This document shows, piece by piece, positions 61,226-64,000 of a stretch of DNA of 64,000 nucleotides (position 1 is the stretch's first letter; each line of letters begins with the position of its first letter). The stretch spans positions 62,001 to 126,000 of the forward strand of contig NZ_AKKE01000009.1 in assembly GCF_000281975.1 (NCBI RefSeq), given 5' to 3'. The position numbers were made by a program, and so were the translations under genes. Origin of the DNA: Novosphingobium sp. AP12. Lineage in GTDB: Bacteria > Pseudomonadota > Alphaproteobacteria > Sphingomonadales > Sphingomonadaceae. Below the pieces are notes generated by a model that was given only the letters and a program-made list of their open reading frames with translations, was not told the origin of the DNA and made no database searches.

Positions 61226-64000
61226 ATGAACAAGCCCATCTTCTACGATCCCACCGGCCGCCGCAGCCGCTGGGCACGAGGTGTCCTGTCGGCGCAGCTG
61301 CTGGCGGTCATCATCGGTGCGGTTGCCTTCGCGACGACACTGGTGGCGGTGCCGCCGCAGCGCGAACTGGAACTACCCCTGCAGCGCCTTCACGCCTCCA
61401 CCCTGCACGGATCGCCGCTCAAGCACCGGCTGACCTCGTGGCTGCCCAAGCTGCACCCCGCAGGCCAGCAGAAGCCGCTTACCATCGGGTTCTACCTGCC
61501 CAACAACGACGCCAGCTTCCTCTCGCTGGTCCACCATGGCAACGACCTCGACTGGGTGGTCCCGGCGGTGGTGAACGTCGCCGGCTCGCACCACGACATC
61601 ACCGTCGAGGCAGACGCGCGCTTCGACCACCTCGTCGCGGGCGAGGCGCACCGCTTCAAGGTGCTGCCGATGGTGCAGAACTACGGCACCGAATGGGACG
61701 GCGCGGGCGCCGCCGCACTGCTGCACGACAAGGTCCAGCGCCGCGCCTTCGAGCAGCGGCTCGCCGCGATGGTAGTGCAGCGCCATGAAGCCGGCCTCGT
61801 CATGGACTTCGAGGCGCTGCCCGCCAGCGCCATGCCCGACTACGTGCTCTTCCTGCGCGAGCTGCGGGCCGCGCTGCCGCAGGGCTCCCGCCTTGCGCTG
61901 ACGGTGCCGGCCGACACCTCGGGCTGGCCGCTGGAGGCGCTGTCGAAGGTCTCCGACAAGATCATCTTCATGGCCTACGACCAGCATTGGGAAGGCGGCA
62001 CGCCCGGCCCGATCGCCGCTCAGGACTGGTTCCTGCGCGAAGTGCAGGGCGCTCTGAAGCGCATCGGACCGGACCGCATCGTCGTCGCGCTGGGCAGCTA
62101 CGCTTACGACTGGCACGGCGATGAGACCGACGCGCTCTCGATCGAGGATGCCTGGCTTGCCGCGCACGACAGCAGCGCGCCGGTGTCGTTCGACGCCGCC
62201 AGCGGCAACGCAGGGTTCGCCTACGACGACGGCGACGGCAAGGACAGCCAGCACCACACGATCTGGATGCTCGATGCCGCCGCCAACTGGAACGAGCTGG
62301 CCGCTCTGCGGCGCCTGGGCATCCAGGACATGGCGATGTGGCGCCTCGGCACCGAGGACTCGGGCTTCTGGGCCGACCTCGACGCCTTCCGCAAGGGCGG
62401 CACGCCCGACCTCTCCACGCCCAAGACGGCGGGCAGCGCCGACGTCGAGGGTTCGGGCGAAATCCTGCGCATCACCGCCACCCCGCGCGACGGGCATCGC
62501 AACATCCGCTTCGACGCCGAAGGCATGATCCGTGACGAGCAGTACCAGTCGCTCCCCACGCCCTACGTCGTCCAGCGGGCAGGGGGTTCCAATCCCAAGG
62601 TCCTGGCGCTGACCTTCGATGACGGCCCCGATCCCACCTGGACGCCGAAGATCCTCGCCGAACTGGAAGCCGCGCACGTGCCCGCCACGTTCTTCGTGAT
62701 CGGCGAGAACGCGCTCGGCAGCCCCGGCCTGCTCAAGCGCATCGTCGCCGACGGGGACGAACTGGGCAATCACACCTACACCCACCCCAACCTCGCCAAC
62801 GCCGGTCCCAAGCAGACCCGGCTCGAGCTGAACGCCACCCAGCGCCTCGTCGAAGCCTATACAGGGCGGAGCATGACGCTGTTTCGCGCACCCTATTTCG
62901 GGGATGCCGAGCCGACCACGCCCGATGAACTCGGCCCGGCGCTGGAGGCGCAGAAGGCTGGCTACACGGTGGTCGGCCTCCACGTCGATCCCAACGACTG
63001 GCAGCGGCCCGGCACCGACGCGATCGTCCAGCAGGTGCTCGACCAGGTCCACGGCGCGTCCCCGACCAACGCGACCAATGTGGTTCTGCTGCACGACGGC
63101 GGCGGCGAGCGGTCGGAGACGGTGGCGGCGCTGCCGCGCATCATCTCGGCGCTGAAGGGCGAGGGATACAGCTTCGTCACCGCCTCGCAGCTGGTGGGCA
63201 TCCCGCAGGCACGGGCGATGCCGGCGATCTCCACTCCGGACCTCGCCGCCGTGCGCGTCGACGTGACCGCCTTCATCGTGATGATGGTGCTTGCCACGAT
63301 CCTGACCTGGCTTTTCTACGTCGCCATCTCGCTGGGCATGGCGCGCGCCGTCATCATGGCCGCCCTCGCCTGGTTCCAGAGCCGCCGCAAGCGCGCCGAG
63401 CCGCCGCATTTCGAACCGACCGTCTCGGTCATCATCCCGGCGTTCAACGAGGAGCGCGTGATCGCCGGCTCGGTGGCGCGAGTGCTGGCGAGCGACTACC
63501 CGGCGCTTCAGGTCATCGTTGCCGACGACGGATCGAAGGACGCCACCAGCACCATCGTGCGCGAGATCTTCGGCAACGACCCGCGCGTCACGCTGCTGAC
63601 CCTGCGCAACGGCGGCAAGGCGGCTGCCCTCAACCGCGCGCTGAAGGAGGCCACCGGCGAGGTCGTCATCGCGCTCGACGCCGACACCCAGTTCGAGCCC
63701 GAGACGATCCGCCGCCTGACCCGCTGGTTCGCCGATCCGGCACTCGGCGCGGTCGCTGGCGACGCGCGCGTCGGCAACCGGGTCAATCTCGTCACGCGCT
63801 GGCAGGCGGTGGAATACATCACCGCGCAGAACCTGGAGCGGCGCGCGCTCGCCGGTTTCGATGCGATCACCGTGGTGCCCGGCGCCGTGGGCGCATGGCG
63901 CCGCGCCGCGCTCGATTCGGTTGGCGGCTATCCCGAGGACACGCTGGCCGAGGACCAGGACCTGACGATCGCGATCCAGCGGCACGGCTGGCGCGTCACT
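61226..64000 (+). CDS. GH18-CE4-GT2 polysaccharide enzyme (incomplete)
   Basis: An open frame of 925 codons that leaves the window without a stop. After a membrane segment (about residues 20-43) comes a GH18-like barrel (AGLVMDFEALP with D194/E196), then a polysaccharide deacetylase (TFDDGPDP with Asp465/466, and GNHTYTH) at about 455-650, then a second membrane segment (about 680-705) and a GT2 domain from about 733 (VSVIIPAFNEERVI, ALDADTQF, AEDQDLTIAI). Such fusions make, trim or deacetylate N-acetylglucosamine-type polymers. A third membrane part would be expected beyond the edge. Confidence 0.88.
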   Translation, partial: MNKPIFYDPTGRRSRWARGVLSAQLLAVIIGAVAFATTLVAVPPQRELELPLQRLHASTLHGSPLKHRLTSWLPKLHPAGQQKPLTIGFYLPNNDASFLSLVHHGNDLDWVVPAVVNVAGSHHDITVEADARFDHLVAGEAHRFKVLPMVQNYGTEWDGAGAAALLHDKVQRRAFEQRLAAMVVQRHEAGLVMDFEALPASAMPDYVLFLRELRAALPQGSRLALTVPADTSGWPLEALSKVSDKIIFMAYDQHWEGGTPGPIAAQDWFLREVQGALKRIGPDRIVVALGSYAYDWHGDETDALSIEDAWLAAHDSSAPVSFDAASGNAGFAYDDGDGKDSQHHTIWMLDAAANWNELAALRRLGIQDMAMWRLGTEDSGFWADLDAFRKGGTPDLSTPKTAGSADVEGSGEILRITATPRDGHRNIRFDAEGMIRDEQYQSLPTPYVVQRAGGSNPKVLALTFDDGPDPTWTPKILAELEAAHVPATFFVIGENALGSPGLLKRIVADGDELGNHTYTHPNLANAGPKQTRLELNATQRLVEAYTGRSMTLFRAPYFGDAEPTTPDELGPALEAQKAGYTVVGLHVDPNDWQRPGTDAIVQQVLDQVHGASPTNATNVVLLHDGGGERSETVAALPRIISALKGEGYSFVTASQLVGIPQARAMPAISTPDLAAVRVDVTAFIVMMVLATILTWLFYVAISLGMARAVIMAALAWFQSRRKRAEPPHFEPTVSVIIPAFNEERVIAGSVARVLASDYPALQVIVADDGSKDATSTIVREIFGNDPRVTLLTLRNGGKAAALNRALKEATGEVVIALDADTQFEPETIRRLTRWFADPALGAVAGDARVGNRVNLVTRWQAVEYITAQNLERRALAGFDAITVVPGAVGAWRRAALDSVGGYPEDTLAEDQDLTIAIQRHGWRVT

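Noticed and set aside
61373..63985. 870-codon minus-strand open frame at the right edge
   Set aside because: The plus strand encodes clear GH18, CE4 and GT2 motifs over the same bases; the minus frame is its shadow.

Overview
The window is high-GC DNA whose gene content points to an alphaproteobacterium of the Sphingomonadaceae, most likely near Novosphingobium or Sphingobium. The evidence is two large TonB-dependent receptors, a UrcA-family protein, a SleB-type cell wall hydrolase beside an exopolysaccharide locus, and an MprF/AcvB-type lipid-modification pair. I see no rRNA, tRNA, CRISPR array, insertion sequence or prophage. The last gene runs off the right edge.

Region 1 (about 0.2-26.2 kb) is a Wzx/Wzy-type exopolysaccharide locus. 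It holds a Wza-like export lipoprotein, the priming sugar-phosphate transferase, an outer-membrane barrel, a Wzc-like chain-length tyrosine kinase, a Wzy-like polymerase, a Wzx flippase, six glycosyltransferase genes (one of them a GT4-GT2 fusion) and two polysaccharide pyruvyltransferases. It also has less usual members: a phosphoribosyltransferase-HAD fusion, a secreted clan GH-A glycosidase, a SleB hydrolase, a two-gene GMC dehydrogenase with a Tat subunit, and a DegT-type PLP enzyme without an obvious start codon.

Region 2 (26.5-31.8 kb) is a cobalamin-riboswitch operon: TonB receptor, PepSY membrane protein and NiCoT cobalt/nickel permease, closed by a strong hairpin.

Region 3 (31.8-50.8 kb) is the most interesting part. 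Plus-strand genes encode an ABC importer, two DUF1989 (urea-carboxylase-associated / carboxyguanidine deiminase) proteins, a 1198-residue biotin-dependent urea or guanidine carboxylase, an allophanate hydrolase, a secreted beta-propeller and a LysR regulator. Minus-strand genes encode two paralogous metallo-beta-lactamase-fold proteins, a fatty-acid hydroxylase/sterol-desaturase-type enzyme and a TonB receptor. Four copies of one dyad, TATTAC-N14-GTAATA (one copy with a single mismatch), lie in front of four transcription units on both strands. Two paralogous NikR-like ribbon-helix-helix regulators lie inside the cluster and have lost three of the four nickel ligands of E. coli NikR. I infer one regulon for uptake and breakdown of a guanidine- or urea-containing compound, controlled by non-nickel NikR homologues.

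Region 4 (50.9-64 kb) contains small secreted proteins, two short-chain dehydrogenases, YaaA, an OmpR/EnvZ-type two-component pair, a DUF2147 protein coupled to an MprF-like aminoacyl-phosphatidylglycerol synthase and its AcvB/VirJ-like partner, and an incomplete GH18-CE4-GT2 polysaccharide enzyme. Several starts were moved from the longest open frame on the basis of Shine-Dalgarno sequences, stop/start overlaps (ATGA, GTGA, TTGA) and signal peptides; each case is stated in the entry.
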